64,000 nt of DNA from Nocardioides sp. CER19 (GCF_029846275.1 NZ_JARVWS010000004.1:124001-188000), one strand, 5' to 3'. Positions 16,018 through 25,064 are shown, counted from the stretch's first letter. Translations and numbers: made by a program. Notes: generated by a model not told the origin, from the letters alone.

Positions 16018-16398
16018 CTACTCCGACCCGGCGATGCCGACGAGGTTCCCGGCGGGATCACGGAAGTGGGCGACCGTGACCCCGCCGCCCTCGTTCCGCT
16101 GCGGCTCCAGCGCGACCGTCGCTCCGAGGGACTGCGCCTGGGCGAGGACCTCGGCCACGTCCGAGACCCCGACGTAGAAGATGGCATGGCTCTCGAACCC
16201 CGGCCCGCCCCCGATGCCGCCGGCGGCGGGGCCGGCACCCGGGGCGGGCGCGATGAACGAGTACTCGGTCGGCAGCGAGACGGCCTCGGCGACCGGCGAG
16301 CCGGGAGGGGCGTCCCAGCCGAACAACCGGGAGTAGAAGTCGCGCAGCGCGGCCGGGTCCGGACCGATCAGCTCCACGTGGACGACGGGGTTTCCCAA
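16018..16398 (-). CDS. VOC-family (glyoxalase-fold) protein
   Basis: 126 residues, one vicinal-oxygen-chelate domain: VVHVELIGPDPAALRDFYSRLFGW at the N-terminus and FRDPAGNLVGI at the C-terminus are typical. Gly-rich insert AGGIGGGPG around 60. His7 and Glu9 of the first strand are present; a full glyoxalase I metal site cannot be confirmed. The start is a TTG giving the family's usual MGNPVVH beginning; no strong ribosome site is seen. Confidence 0.87.
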   Translation of the reverse strand: MGNPVVHVELIGPDPAALRDFYSRLFGWDAPPGSPVAEAVSLPTEYSFIAPAPGAGPAAGGIGGGPGFESHAIFYVGVSDVAEVLAQAQSLGATVALEPQRNEGGGVTVAHFRDPAGNLVGIAGSE

Positions 16399-16441
16399 AG
16401 AGGCACACTGCCACCGCCCGTGCCGTGACGGGACCTGCTTT

Positions 16442-17578
16442 TCAGCTGCCTGCGTGGAGCCGGGCCGCCTGTCGGGTCAGGTGGTCGCGCTCGGCGCTGT
16501 TGGGCGCCCGGTCCGCGGCGACGACGTAGAGCCGGGCGGCCTCGGCGAGGTTCCCGGCTCGCTCCTGGAGGTACGCCGCCACGGCGTCCCGGCGGGGCAG
16601 GTCGGGGTCGAGCGACTCCACGACGGCCAGGGCCGCCTGCGGGCCCTCGACCTCAGCCAGCGCCACCGCACGGTTGAGCGCGACGACCGGGTTGTCCGAG
16701 AGTCGTGCCAGCTCGTCGTACCACTCGAGGATCTGGGGCCAGTCGGTCTCCGCGGTGGTCGGGGCGTCGTCGTGCAGCGCCGCGATGGCGGCCTGCGTCT
16801 GGTACTCGCCGAGCCGGTCGCGCGCGAGCGCCGCCTGCAGGATGGCGACGCCCTCCGTGATCATCGCGGCGTCCCACCGGGCGCGGTCCTGCTCGGCGAG
16901 AGGGACGATCTCGCCCGTGGCGGTACGTCGCGCGTCCCGGCGAGCGTGGTGGAGCAGCATCAGCGCCAGCAGGCCGGCGACCTCGGGGTCGTCGCACGTC
17001 GACGCCAGCTGCCGCGTCAGGCGGATCGCCTCACCGGCGAGGTCGACCTCGCCGGTGAAGCCCTCGTTGAAGACGAGGTAGAGGACCCGCAGCACCGTCC
17101 GGATGTCACCGGGGCGCGTGAACCGCTCGCCCGAGACGATGCGCTTCGCCCGGGAGATCCGCTGGGCCATCGTCGCCTCGGGGACCATGAACGCCTGCGC
17201 GATCTGGGCGGTGGACAGGCCACCCACCGCCCGAAGGGTGAGCGCGATCGCGGAGGCCGGTGTGAGGGCGGGATGGCAGCAGCGGCTCAGCAGGAGCAGG
17301 GTGTCGTCGGCCTGCTCGGCCGGACCCGGCTCGGGCTCGCGGAAGACCCGGAGCTCGCGCTGGCGTCGCGCGCTCTCCGAGCGCTGCGCGTCGACCAGCT
17401 TGCGGCCCGCCACCCGGACCAGCCAGGCCTTCGGATCGTCGGGCACGCCGTCGGGCCAGCGGCGTACGGCCTCCAGGAGCGCCTCCTGCACGGCGTCCTC
17501 GGCAGCCCCGAAGTCGGCTCCGCGGCGGACGAGGACGCCGAGGACCTGCGGCGACAGGTCCCGCAGCGGCTCGGTCAT
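16442..17578 (-). CDS. ECF-type RNA polymerase sigma factor with C-terminal DUF6596 domain
   Basis: 378 residues. Sigma region 2 is at about 10-75 (AEDAVQEALLEAVRRWP) and region 4 at about 105-160 (GLSTAQIAQAFMVPEATMAQRISRAK). The long C-terminal part with VLYLVFNEGF and TPR-like helices is the DUF6596 extension of this ECF group. Such sigma factors are almost always encoded beside a YCII/DGPF protein, as here: the ATG overlaps the YCII stop as ATGA. No anti-sigma gene is present, consistent with the extension acting as built-in control (inference). Confidence 0.95.
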   Translation of the reverse strand: MTEPLRDLSPQVLGVLVRRGADFGAAEDAVQEALLEAVRRWPDGVPDDPKAWLVRVAGRKLVDAQRSESARRQRELRVFREPEPGPAEQADDTLLLLSRCCHPALTPASAIALTLRAVGGLSTAQIAQAFMVPEATMAQRISRAKRIVSGERFTRPGDIRTVLRVLYLVFNEGFTGEVDLAGEAIRLTRQLASTCDDPEVAGLLALMLLHHARRDARRTATGEIVPLAEQDRARWDAAMITEGVAILQAALARDRLGEYQTQAAIAALHDDAPTTAETDWPQILEWYDELARLSDNPVVALNRAVALAEVEGPQAALAVVESLDPDLPRRDAVAAYLQERAGNLAEAARLYVVAADRAPNSAERDHLTRQAARLHAGS

Positions 17579-17988
17579 TCGGTGATCGTGGGCGGAGCGC
17601 TCAGGAACGGGCGGACCTCGATCCACTCCCTGATCGGCTCCCCGCCGGGGCCGGGCGCCGAGGACGCGTACGCCGCCGCCTCGTAGGCCCGCTCCTGGGA
17701 GTCGACGTCGATGATCCACCAGCCCGCGATCAGGTCCTTGGTCTCGGCGAACGGGCCGTCGGTGACCGGTGGCTTGCCCTCCCCGTCATACCTGACGAAC
17801 GTGCCCTCGGGCGAGAGCCCCTGCGCGTCGACGAACTCGCCGCGCTCCTTGAAGTCGTCGGTCGCCCGGAGCATGAAGGCCATGTGCGCCTCGACCTCGG
17901 CCGGGGTCCACTGGTCCATCGGCACCAGGCCGCCAGGGGCGATCTCGTGGTCGCCGCGGTAGTGCTTGAGCAGCAGGTACTTCGTCAT
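17575..17988 (-). CDS. YCII-related (DGPF) protein
   Basis: 137 residues with the dimeric alpha/beta-barrel YCII fold and the signature VTDGPFAETKD. GAGGAGA lies two bases off the optimum before the ATG at 17988. It precedes and overlaps the ECF sigma factor, the standard partner arrangement. The DGPF proteins are thought to sense or degrade a small molecule controlling the sigma factor; this has not been shown in detail. Confidence 0.94.
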   Translation of the reverse strand: MTKYLLLKHYRGDHEIAPGGLVPMDQWTPAEVEAHMAFMLRATDDFKERGEFVDAQGLSPEGTFVRYDGEGKPPVTDGPFAETKDLIAGWWIIDVDSQERAYEAAAYASSAPGPGGEPIREWIEVRPFLSAPPTITE

Positions 17989-18110
17989 CGTCTCTCCTCG
18001 CGCTGGTGCGGCGCTTCTCGCCGCTGTCGACCCTAGGACGAAGCCGTCCGGCACTTCTCGACATACGACGGTCATCGCGTTTGGTCTCCGCCACCCGGGT
18101 ACCGACCCCC

Positions 18111-18335
18111 ATGACCTACACCGACGAGCAGCTCGAGGCAGTCCAGCACGTCGTGGAGCGCGTCGCCGCGAACTGGGACGCCGCGACCACTGACAAGGTC
18201 GACGAGGAGCTGGGGCACGCGCTGCAGGAAGCCGGCGTCGAGCTCGACGCCGAGGACGTCTACACCTTGGCGAGCGCCATCGAGACCAACCACGGCACGG
18301 TCACCGCGTCGAAGGTCCTCACAGCCTCTCGATGA
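18111..18335 (+). CDS. Small acidic hypothetical protein
   Basis: 74 residues, rich in Asp/Glu and predicted mostly helical, beginning MTYTDEQLEAVQHVVERVAA. Codon use (G/C in third positions) fits a real gene. No Shine-Dalgarno precedes the ATG; a TACCGA five bases upstream might be a leaderless -10. No family recognised. It stands alone between the YCII promoter and the MaoC gene. Confidence 0.6.
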   Translation: MTYTDEQLEAVQHVVERVAANWDAATTDKVDEELGHALQEAGVELDAEDVYTLASAIETNHGTVTASKVLTASR

Positions 18336-18461
18336 TGGTGACGTTCGCTTGACCGCCGTCGCGGGGAGGACGTACGCCGCCCCGGGTGCCACCATCGGAC
18401 CGCCATGGTCCTCGGCCACCTGGCCGCCGAGTCCCTCGCCGACACCCCGGAGGTGAACTGA

Positions 18462-19340
18462 ATGCCCATCGATCCCGACAAGGCCATCGGTGCCGCGCTG
18501 CCCGACCAGCCCTTCTCGTGGACGACGTCCGACGTGCTGCTCTACCACCTGGCGATCGGCGCCGGGCAGCGGCCGGAAGACCCCGTCGACGCGGCCGCGT
18601 TGCGCTACACCTTCGACGACGAGCGCCTGCAGGTGCTGCCGTCGTTCGGGATCGTCGCCCCCAACTTCCACCGGACCGACCCGCCCGCGCTCGACATCCC
18701 GGGCGTCGACATCGACCTGGCCCAGGTCCTGCACGGCTCGCAGTCGGTGACCGTGCACGGGCCGATCCCCCGCTCGGGAGCGGCGACACTGCAGACCCGG
18801 GTCAGCGACATCTGGGACAAGGGCAAGGCGGCCGTCATCGTGCAGTCGGGCACGGCCGTGTCCGACGACGGCGACCCGCTCTGGACCGTCTCGTCGGCGA
18901 TCTTCGTGCGTGGCGAGGGCGGCTGGGGCGGCGACCGCGGACCGTCCACCGCGGTCGCGCTGCCCGAGCGTGCGGCGGACGCGGAGACGACGTACGCGGT
19001 CGCGCCCCAGCAGGCCCTCCTCTACCGCCTGTGCGGTGACCGCAACCCGCTGCACGCCGACCCCGCCTTCGCGGCCCGGGCCGGCTTCCCGCGGCCGATC
19101 CTGCACGGGCTGTGCTCCTACGGGATCGTGCTGCGCGAGGTCACCGAGCTGCTCCTCGACCGGGATGCCTCCCGGGTCGGCGGCTTCACCGCCCGGTTCG
19201 CGGGCATCGTGTTCCCCGGCGAGTCGATCCGGGTCGAGGCCTGGGACGAGGGCGCGTCCATCCTCGTGCGGGCGAGCATCGCCGGCGGCGAGCGCGACGG
19301 GTCCCCCGTCCTCTCCGACTGCGTGGTGACGAAGGCGTGA
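18462..19340 (+). CDS. MaoC-like (R)-specific enoyl-CoA hydratase (hydratase 2)
   Basis: 292 residues in a double hot-dog arrangement. The N-terminal half is the degenerate MaoC_dehydrat_N-type fold; the C-terminal half has the hydratase-2 motif with catalytic Asp and His: GDRNPLHADPAFAARAGFPRPILHGL. The reaction is hydration of trans-2-enoyl-CoA, as in beta-oxidation of fatty acids or sterol side chains. GGAGGTG precedes the ATG by seven bases. No other beta-oxidation gene is adjacent. Confidence 0.93.
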   Translation: MPIDPDKAIGAALPDQPFSWTTSDVLLYHLAIGAGQRPEDPVDAAALRYTFDDERLQVLPSFGIVAPNFHRTDPPALDIPGVDIDLAQVLHGSQSVTVHGPIPRSGAATLQTRVSDIWDKGKAAVIVQSGTAVSDDGDPLWTVSSAIFVRGEGGWGGDRGPSTAVALPERAADAETTYAVAPQQALLYRLCGDRNPLHADPAFAARAGFPRPILHGLCSYGIVLREVTELLLDRDASRVGGFTARFAGIVFPGESIRVEAWDEGASILVRASIAGGERDGSPVLSDCVVTKA

Positions 19341-19443
19341 CGCCCGGCCGTGCGTCGGGCCTCCAGCTGGGCGATGGGTCGTACTTCGGGCGACGCGCTG
19401 GACGGCACGCCGCCCGAAGCTGACCCCCTCCCCCCATGAGGCT

Positions 19444-19629
19444 TCAGAGGCGCGTGACCATCCGCGCCGCGCGGCGGCGGATCCGCGCCGGTAGGGCGGC
19501 CGCCAGGCCTGCGCGAGCGCGACGGTACTGCTCGAGCTCGTGCGGCGTGGGCCGGTGCCCGAAGAGTCGGGTGAACTGCTCGACGATGGACTGGTCGCCG
19601 GCCTCGGCGGCGTAGTAGCTGGTCGTCAT
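19444..19629 (-). CDS. Small basic hypothetical protein, type A
   Basis: 61 residues. Starts MTTSYYAAEAG, has a middle FGHRPTPHELEQYRRAR and a strongly basic, amphipathic C-terminus ARIRRRAARMVTRL. GGGAG precedes the ATG by eight bases. A second small protein at 53416-53586 has the same plan (MTSY start, basic ARLRHRLARLIL end), suggesting a family. Not recognised otherwise; the tail could bind nucleic acid or membranes. Confidence 0.62.
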   Translation of the reverse strand: MTTSYYAAEAGDQSIVEQFTRLFGHRPTPHELEQYRRARAGLAAALPARIRRRAARMVTRL

Positions 19630-19784
19630 GGCAGACGCTCCCTCAGGCCCGCTACACGAGCGCCTGCTCTTCGACGCCGCGCCACGAGAATGACCCGAGA
19701 CGGTAAAAATGGCAAGAGGTGTTCAGCAGGCGGTCACCGCCGGCGCCACCGGCCGAGAAGTGCCCAGGTTGGGTACCGCGCGTC

Positions 19785-19907
19785 ATGACCACCACACCGA
19801 CCGATCCTGACGACCCGCGCGTGACACCGGACCCGCCGAACCCGATCGAGCCCGGGCACGAGCCAGGCCCCGGCGCCGAGCCCCAGCCGGACGACGGGGT
19901 CGGCTGA
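19785..19907 (+). CDS. Possible very small proline-rich protein
   Basis: 40 residues, almost entirely Pro, Asp, Glu, Thr and Gly (MTTTPTDPDDPRVTPDPPNP). It ends seven bases before the methyltransferase GTG. Composition could be non-coding chance in GC-rich DNA, so this is tentative. Confidence 0.35.
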   Translation: MTTTPTDPDDPRVTPDPPNPIEPGHEPGPGAEPQPDDGVG

Positions 19908-19913
19908 GCTCGC

Positions 19914-20519
19914 GTGCCGGAGACGATGACCTTCGCCGGCCTCCGGATCGCGTACGACGAGCGAGTCCTCGCCCCTCGGACGTGGACCGCGCTGCAGGCG
20001 GAGTGGGCGGCCGACGTGCTCGACGAGGCGCCCGACGGGCCCGTCCTCGAGCTGTGCTCCGGCGCCGGCCAGATCGGGCTGCTCGCCATCAGCCGCCGGC
20101 CACGGCGGCTCGTCTGCGTCGACGACTCGGCCGTCGCGTGCTCCTACGCCCGCCGGAACGCGGAGGCCGCGGGCCTGGGCGACCTGGTCGAGGTGCGGGA
20201 GCGCGACCTCGCCCACGCCGCAGCGCCCGACGAGCGGTTCGCGCTCGTGCTCGCCGACCCTCCCTGGGTCCCGACGGCGGACACCGACCGCCACCCCGCG
20301 GATCCGCCCGAGGCGATCGACGGCGGCCCCGACGGGCTCGACGTCGCGCGAGCCTGCCTGCGGGTCGCCGCTCCCCTGCTCCTCCCGGGCGCGTCCGTCC
20401 TCCTCCAGCTCGGCACGAGGGAGCAGGCCGACACGCTGGCCGCGCAGCTGACCGACCTCGTCCTCACGGAGGTCCGTCAGGGCGAGGGCGGGGTCGTCGT
20501 GCTCCTGGGCGCCGGGTGA
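19914..20519 (+). CDS. Class I SAM-dependent methyltransferase, HemK/PrmC-like
   Basis: 201 residues. SAM motif I VLELCSGAGQIGLLA at about 44-58, acidic loop CVDDSAVA, and the catalytic NPPY-type motif as ADPPWVP near 120, as in methyltransferases that act on polar side-chain or base nitrogens. Residues following list GGPDGLDVAR, also HemK-like. Too short for PrmC itself, so the substrate is open. GTG start. The last 56 bp overlap the convergent phosphoesterase. Confidence 0.88.
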   Translation: MPETMTFAGLRIAYDERVLAPRTWTALQAEWAADVLDEAPDGPVLELCSGAGQIGLLAISRRPRRLVCVDDSAVACSYARRNAEAAGLGDLVEVRERDLAHAAAPDERFALVLADPPWVPTADTDRHPADPPEAIDGGPDGLDVARACLRVAAPLLLPGASVLLQLGTREQADTLAAQLTDLVLTEVRQGEGGVVVLLGAG

Positions 20520-21021
20520 GCAGCGGGAGCCGGTGGAGGACGACGTCGTCGAGACGGCCCGCGTCGGCGATCGCCGTCAGGTAGGTGCAGAACGGCTGGC
20601 GGCGCCGGTCGGTGGGCGAACCCGGGTTGAGCAGGCGCAGCCCCGTGGGGGTCGTCGTGTCCCACGGGATGTGGCTGTGCCCGAAGACGAGGACGTCGAT
20701 CTCGGGGTACTCCGCGCTGCACCGCCGCTCCCGGCCCTGGCTCGGACCGGTCTCGTGCACCACCCCGACGCGCAGGCCTTCGACCTCGACGCGCGCGACC
20801 TCGGGGAGCCGCTCCCGCAGGACGCCGTGGTCGTTGTTGCCGTGGACGCCGACGAGTCGGCGGGCCCGCCGCTCCATCTCGTCGAGGAGGGACACGTCGA
20901 CCCAGTCGCCCGCGTGGACGACCAGGTCGGCGGCCTCCACCTCAGCCCACAGCGCGGCCGGCAGGTCTCTGGCGCGCTGGGGCACGTGGGTGTCGGAGAC
21001 GATCAGCAGGCGCGTCGACAT
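20464..21021 (-). CDS. YfcE/MJ0936-family metallophosphoesterase
   Basis: 185 residues. Calcineurin-like metal motifs are complete: DTH at 10-12, GDW near 38, GNND near 61, HE near 91 and GHSH near 116. The family hydrolyses phosphodiesters in vitro. C-terminal basic tail RRPGARRPRPRPDG lies in the stretch overlapping the methyltransferase gene, so the true family domain ends earlier. Close to the APC permease (15 bp upstream on the same strand). Confidence 0.92.
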   Translation of the reverse strand: MSTRLLIVSDTHVPQRARDLPAALWAEVEAADLVVHAGDWVDVSLLDEMERRARRLVGVHGNNDHGVLRERLPEVARVEVEGLRVGVVHETGPSQGRERRCSAEYPEIDVLVFGHSHIPWDTTTPTGLRLLNPGSPTDRRRQPFCTYLTAIADAGRLDDVVLHRLPLLTRRPGARRPRPRPDGPP

Positions 21022-21036
21022 ACCGCGACCGGCTCG

Positions 21037-22641
21037 TCAGGTCTGCCGCTCGGCGGCACTCGCCTCGAGCTCGTCGTGGAGGTGGTGGCGCAGGCCTCGG
21101 TCGGGCCGGGCCAGGACGAAGTAGACGGTCCCCACGAGGGCGATCACGAACATCACCAGCAGCGTGATCCAGTCGAGGTTGAAGTAGGCCCTCGGCGAGG
21201 ACAGACCGGTCGGGAGCACGACGTTGACCAGCATCAGCCCGAGGTAGAGCAGGGCCAGCCAGGTCACGACCGTGCCCCAGCGGCCGAGCGTGAACCGCCC
21301 CTCGGGCACCCAGCCGCGGGACCGGGCGACGGCGGCGGCGATCACCGTCAGCAGGAACGACAGGTAGATGCCGCTCACCCCGAAGGAGACCAGGGCCACC
21401 AGCGCGTTCACCCCGCCGGGGTAGGTGATGAACCCGAAGTGCTTGTCCTGGGCGGGCGAGGCGAACACCAGCAGCACGAACAGGGTCGTGACGACCGCTC
21501 CGGCGATCAGCGCGTTGACCGGCGTACGGAACCGCGGGTGCACGCGCCTGATCCAGGCGGAGCCGGGGAGGGCGCCGTCGCGCGAGTAGGAGAACGCCAG
21601 CCGACTGCCGGCGCCCTGGATCGAGGTGCCACAGGAGAAGAACGCGAAGATGATCATCAGCAGCAGGAAGTCCTGGATCCAGGACGGGAGCTGTCCGAGG
21701 ATGGACGGTACGCCGCCCGCGACCGCGTCGCTGACCCCCTTGGCGCCGTCGCCCGGGACCGCCAGCAGCAGTGCGGCCGTCAGGACGATCGAGCCGATGC
21801 CTCCCCAGATCACGGCCAGCCGCATGGCGCGCGGCACCTGCCGCCCGGCGTCCTTGGTCTCCTCGGAGATGTCGCCGGCCGATTCGAAGCCGTAGTAGAT
21901 GTAGACCGGCGCCAGCACGGCGACCAGGCCGGCGGCCAGCCAGCTTCCGTGGAAGTCGAGGCCGAGCGCGTTCGTCGACGCGTGGGTCTGCCCCTGGGTC
22001 GAGAACAGGTAGCCGAGGCCGTGGTGGAAGCCGTGGATGGCCAGGATGATCGCGATGCCGAACGTGCCGACGATCTCGACGTAGACGCCGAACTGCGCGA
22101 CGCGGCCCATGACCTGCGCGCCGGTGATGTTGAGGACGGTCTGGATCAGCAGCAGCCCGACCGTGATCAGCAGGATGGTGAGGTGGTCGGCGGGATCGAG
22201 GTTCCAGCCGAACCAGTTGTGCGTGAGCGCGGCGAAGTAGCCCACGACGCCGGTGTCGACGGCGGCGACCGTGATGAGCAGCGCGAGGCCGTAGAACCAG
22301 CCGACGAACCAGCCGTAGCCGGGGCCGACGCTGAACTTGGAGTACTGGTAGAGGGCACCCGCGACCGGGTAGTGGCTGGCGAGCTCACCGAAGACCAGCG
22401 CGACCAGCAGCATCCCGGCGATCGGGATGAGGTTCAGCCAGATGTACGCCGGCCCGCCGGTGCCGAGGCCGAGCACGAACAGGGAGTAGATGCCCACCAT
22501 CGGCGAGAGATAGGTGAACGCGACCGAGAAGTTGGCGAAGAGCCCGAGGACTCGACGCAGCTGCGGTTGGTAGCCCAGGCTCGCCAGGCGAGCGTCATCA
22601 GCGTCATGCCCGGCGCCGGCCTGCGCACCCTCTTCGCTCAT
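21037..22641 (-). CDS. APC-superfamily amino acid permease
   Basis: 534 residues with about twelve to fourteen membrane helices. SVAFTYLSPMVGIYSLF in the first helix and GFESAGDISEETKDAGRQVPRAM after helix 6-7 are typical of the amino acid/choline transporter (ACT) branch. GGAGAA precedes the ATG at 22641. It is divergent from a second APC permease with 93 bp between them and lies 15 bp upstream of the phosphoesterase. Substrate not predictable. Confidence 0.93.
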   Translation of the reverse strand: MSEEGAQAGAGHDADDARLASLGYQPQLRRVLGLFANFSVAFTYLSPMVGIYSLFVLGLGTGGPAYIWLNLIPIAGMLLVALVFGELASHYPVAGALYQYSKFSVGPGYGWFVGWFYGLALLITVAAVDTGVVGYFAALTHNWFGWNLDPADHLTILLITVGLLLIQTVLNITGAQVMGRVAQFGVYVEIVGTFGIAIILAIHGFHHGLGYLFSTQGQTHASTNALGLDFHGSWLAAGLVAVLAPVYIYYGFESAGDISEETKDAGRQVPRAMRLAVIWGGIGSIVLTAALLLAVPGDGAKGVSDAVAGGVPSILGQLPSWIQDFLLLMIIFAFFSCGTSIQGAGSRLAFSYSRDGALPGSAWIRRVHPRFRTPVNALIAGAVVTTLFVLLVFASPAQDKHFGFITYPGGVNALVALVSFGVSGIYLSFLLTVIAAAVARSRGWVPEGRFTLGRWGTVVTWLALLYLGLMLVNVVLPTGLSSPRAYFNLDWITLLVMFVIALVGTVYFVLARPDRGLRHHLHDELEASAAERQT

Positions 22642-22734
22642 CGCGTTCTCCTCTCTGTGGCCGACTCGGCTGGCTGCCACGAGATCAGCGGGCCGCGATG
22701 GACACAGGCTGGCAGCGAGTGACGCGCTGTCGCA

Positions 22735-24231
22735 ATGGGTAGTGGCGGTCGTGTGGACCTGACTCGCACCAAGTCCGTCGACGAGATCCTCGCCACCGGC
22801 GCCGACCTCCCCGATGAGGAGGGCGGTCGGCTCCGCCGCCAGCTCGGCCCGATGGACCTGATGAGCTTCGGCATCGGCATCGTGATCGGCACCGGGATCT
22901 TCACGCTGACGGGCGTCGCCGCGAAGAACTTCGCCGGTCCCGCGGTCATGCTGTCCTTCGTGCTGGCCGGCGTCGTCAGCCTGCTGGCGGCGCTCTGCTA
23001 CGCCGAGCTCGCGTCGGCGGTCCCGACCGCCGGGTCGGCGTACACCTATGCGTACGCGACGATCGGCGAGATCTTCGCCTGGATCATCGGGTGGGACCTG
23101 GTGCTCGAGTTCGCGCTCGGTGCCGCCGTCGTCGCGCGGGGCTGGGCGGCCTACCTCGCCAGCCTGTCGCACGTCGTCCCGACCAGCCTGTTCGGGGAGT
23201 CCGCGCCGGTCGACGTCGGGGCCGTGCTCATCGTGCTCGTGCTCGGCGCCGTCGCCTGGGTGGGGATCCGTGAGTCGAAGTGGCTGACCAACCTGCTCGT
23301 CGTCATCAAGGTGCTGGTCTGCGTGTTCGTGATCGTGGTCGGCGCCTTCTACGTGAAGACGGCGAACTGGCATCCGTTCATCCCGCACAGCAAGGCGCCG
23401 GAGGAGACCACCGGTGGCCTCACCCAGCCGCTGTGGCAGGCGGTCGCGGGTGTCGAGCCGTCGATCTTCGGCATGGCCGGGGTGCTCTCCGCGGCGGCGA
23501 TCGTGTTCTTCTCCTACACCGGCTTCGAGGCGGTCGCGAACCTCGGCGAGGAGACTCGCCGGCCGCAGCGGGACCTGCCCATCGGCCTGCTCGGCACCCT
23601 CGCCGTCTGCTCGGTCCTCTATGTCGGCGTGTCGGCGGTGATCACCGGCATGGTCAACTACCGGGACGTCGACGAGGGTGCGCCGATCTCCGAGGCGTTC
23701 AAGTCCGTCGGCCTGGGCTGGGGCGCCTCGCTCATCAGCCTGGCGGCGATGTGCGGGCTGACGTCCGTCATCCTGGTCGACATCGTGACGATGTCCCGGA
23801 TCGGGTTCGCCATGGCGCGGGACGGCCTGTTGCCGCCGAAGCTGTCGCGACTGCACCCGCGGTTCGGGACGCCGAGCGTGATCACCGGCGTGACGGTGGC
23901 GATCATCGCCGTGCTGGCGGCGTTCGTGCCGCTGGCCGACCTCGCCGAGATGGTGAGCATCGGCACGCTCTTCGCGTTCGCCGTCGTGTCGCTCGCCGTG
24001 CCGATCCTGCGGCGGACCCGCGCCGACCTCGACCGGCCGTTCCGCACGCCTCTCTTCCCCGTCCTCCCGATCGTCTCGGCCGTCCTCTGCGTCGCCCTGA
24101 TGGCGAACCTCGCGATCGAGACGTGGCTGCGCTTCCTGATCTGGCTCGTCATCGGGTTCGTCGTCTACTTCGGCTACGGCGTGCGGAGCTCGCGCGCGAC
24201 CCGGGGCGGCGAGGTCACCGCCCGCCGCTGA
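22735..24231 (+). CDS. APC-superfamily amino acid permease (cationic amino acid transporter-like)
   Basis: 498 residues, about twelve helices. LMSFGIGIVIGTGIFTLTG is the substrate-binding first helix of the CAT branch, and EETRRPQRDLPIGLLGTL the conserved loop. N-terminal RTKSVDEILA is typical. The start is uncertain: ATG 22735 or GTG 22753, which gives MDLTRTKSVDEIL and looks more like homologues; neither has a clear ribosome site. It is divergent from the other APC permease. Confidence 0.93.
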   Translation: MGSGGRVDLTRTKSVDEILATGADLPDEEGGRLRRQLGPMDLMSFGIGIVIGTGIFTLTGVAAKNFAGPAVMLSFVLAGVVSLLAALCYAELASAVPTAGSAYTYAYATIGEIFAWIIGWDLVLEFALGAAVVARGWAAYLASLSHVVPTSLFGESAPVDVGAVLIVLVLGAVAWVGIRESKWLTNLLVVIKVLVCVFVIVVGAFYVKTANWHPFIPHSKAPEETTGGLTQPLWQAVAGVEPSIFGMAGVLSAAAIVFFSYTGFEAVANLGEETRRPQRDLPIGLLGTLAVCSVLYVGVSAVITGMVNYRDVDEGAPISEAFKSVGLGWGASLISLAAMCGLTSVILVDIVTMSRIGFAMARDGLLPPKLSRLHPRFGTPSVITGVTVAIIAVLAAFVPLADLAEMVSIGTLFAFAVVSLAVPILRRTRADLDRPFRTPLFPVLPIVSAVLCVALMANLAIETWLRFLIWLVIGFVVYFGYGVRSSRATRGGEVTARR

Positions 24232-24266
24232 CGCCCGCCGCTGACGGCCGGGTACCGTCGAGAGGC

Positions 24267-25064
24267 GTGCCCGCCCGCACCGCCGGCCGACTGGCCCTCT
24301 CCTTCCTGCTGGCAGCGCTCCTCACGCTGACGCTGGGCGCGCCGCCACTGGTCGACCACGGCGGCGCCGTCCCGCCGGCTGCGAGGGGCCATGCGGTCCT
24401 GGCGCTGGGCGACTCGGTGCCGTCCGGCCACGCGTGCGACTGCCAGCCGTTCCCCCAGACCTACGGGTCCCTGCTGAGCCAGCGGACGGGTGCGCCCGTG
24501 TCCGTCGACAACCGCGCGGTCGGCGGCCTGGACACAGCCGACGTGATCGCCCAGCTGCGCACGCCCGACGTCCAGGGCGCCGTACGCCGGTCCGACGTCG
24601 TCCTCCTGACCATCGGCGCCAACGACTTCGGCGACCACCACGACCAGGTCGTCAGCGGCACGTGCGGAGGCGGCGACCGGGACTGCGTCAGCGACGAGCT
24701 CGACGCCCTGCGTGCCCATCTGACGGCGGTGCTCGCGACGATCCGCAGCCTGCGCCAGGGCCGGCCGACGACGATGCTCGTCACCGGCTACTGGAACGTG
24801 TTCGAGGACGGCGACGTCGCCCGACGCGCCTACGGCACCGCGGGCCTGCGGGCGTCGCTGGCGTTGACGCGGCGGGCCAACGCGGTGATCAGCTCGGTGT
24901 CCGCCTCCGCGGGCGCACGCTACGTCGATCTCTTCACGATCTTCGAGCAGCCCGGACGCAACGTCACCGCGCTCATGGCCGCGGACGGCGACCACCCGAA
25001 CGCGGCGGGGCACGCTCTCATCGCGCGCACGCTTCTCGACGCCGGCCTGCCACGCACGAGCTGA
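24267..25064 (+). CDS. Secreted SGNH/GDSL-family hydrolase
   Basis: 265 residues. A signal peptide covers roughly 1-38. SGNH blocks: LALGDSVPSG (nucleophile Ser), Gly near 92, GANDF, and the DGDHPNAAGH block with catalytic Asp/His. The pair of Cys in HACDCQPF and the CGGGDRDCV segment suggest disulfides outside the cell. Likely a secreted esterase or lipase. GTG start with GAGAGG close upstream; TACCGT eight bases before the start could be its -10. Convergent with the next gene. Confidence 0.9.
   Translation: MPARTAGRLALSFLLAALLTLTLGAPPLVDHGGAVPPAARGHAVLALGDSVPSGHACDCQPFPQTYGSLLSQRTGAPVSVDNRAVGGLDTADVIAQLRTPDVQGAVRRSDVVLLTIGANDFGDHHDQVVSGTCGGGDRDCVSDELDALRAHLTAVLATIRSLRQGRPTTMLVTGYWNVFEDGDVARRAYGTAGLRASLALTRRANAVISSVSASAGARYVDLFTIFEQPGRNVTALMAADGDHPNAAGHALIARTLLDAGLPRTS

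Noticed and set aside
18405..18461. 18-codon mini-ORF (MVLGHLAAES...) ending directly before the MaoC ATG (TGAATG)
   Set aside because: Its end contains the MaoC ribosome site and nothing suggests it is a peptide; likely chance.
24792..24805. TGGAACGTGTTCGA, another match to TnnAACnnGTTnnA
   Set aside because: It lies deep inside the SGNH hydrolase coding region (codons for TGYWNVFED) and is only core-symmetric; judged a chance match.
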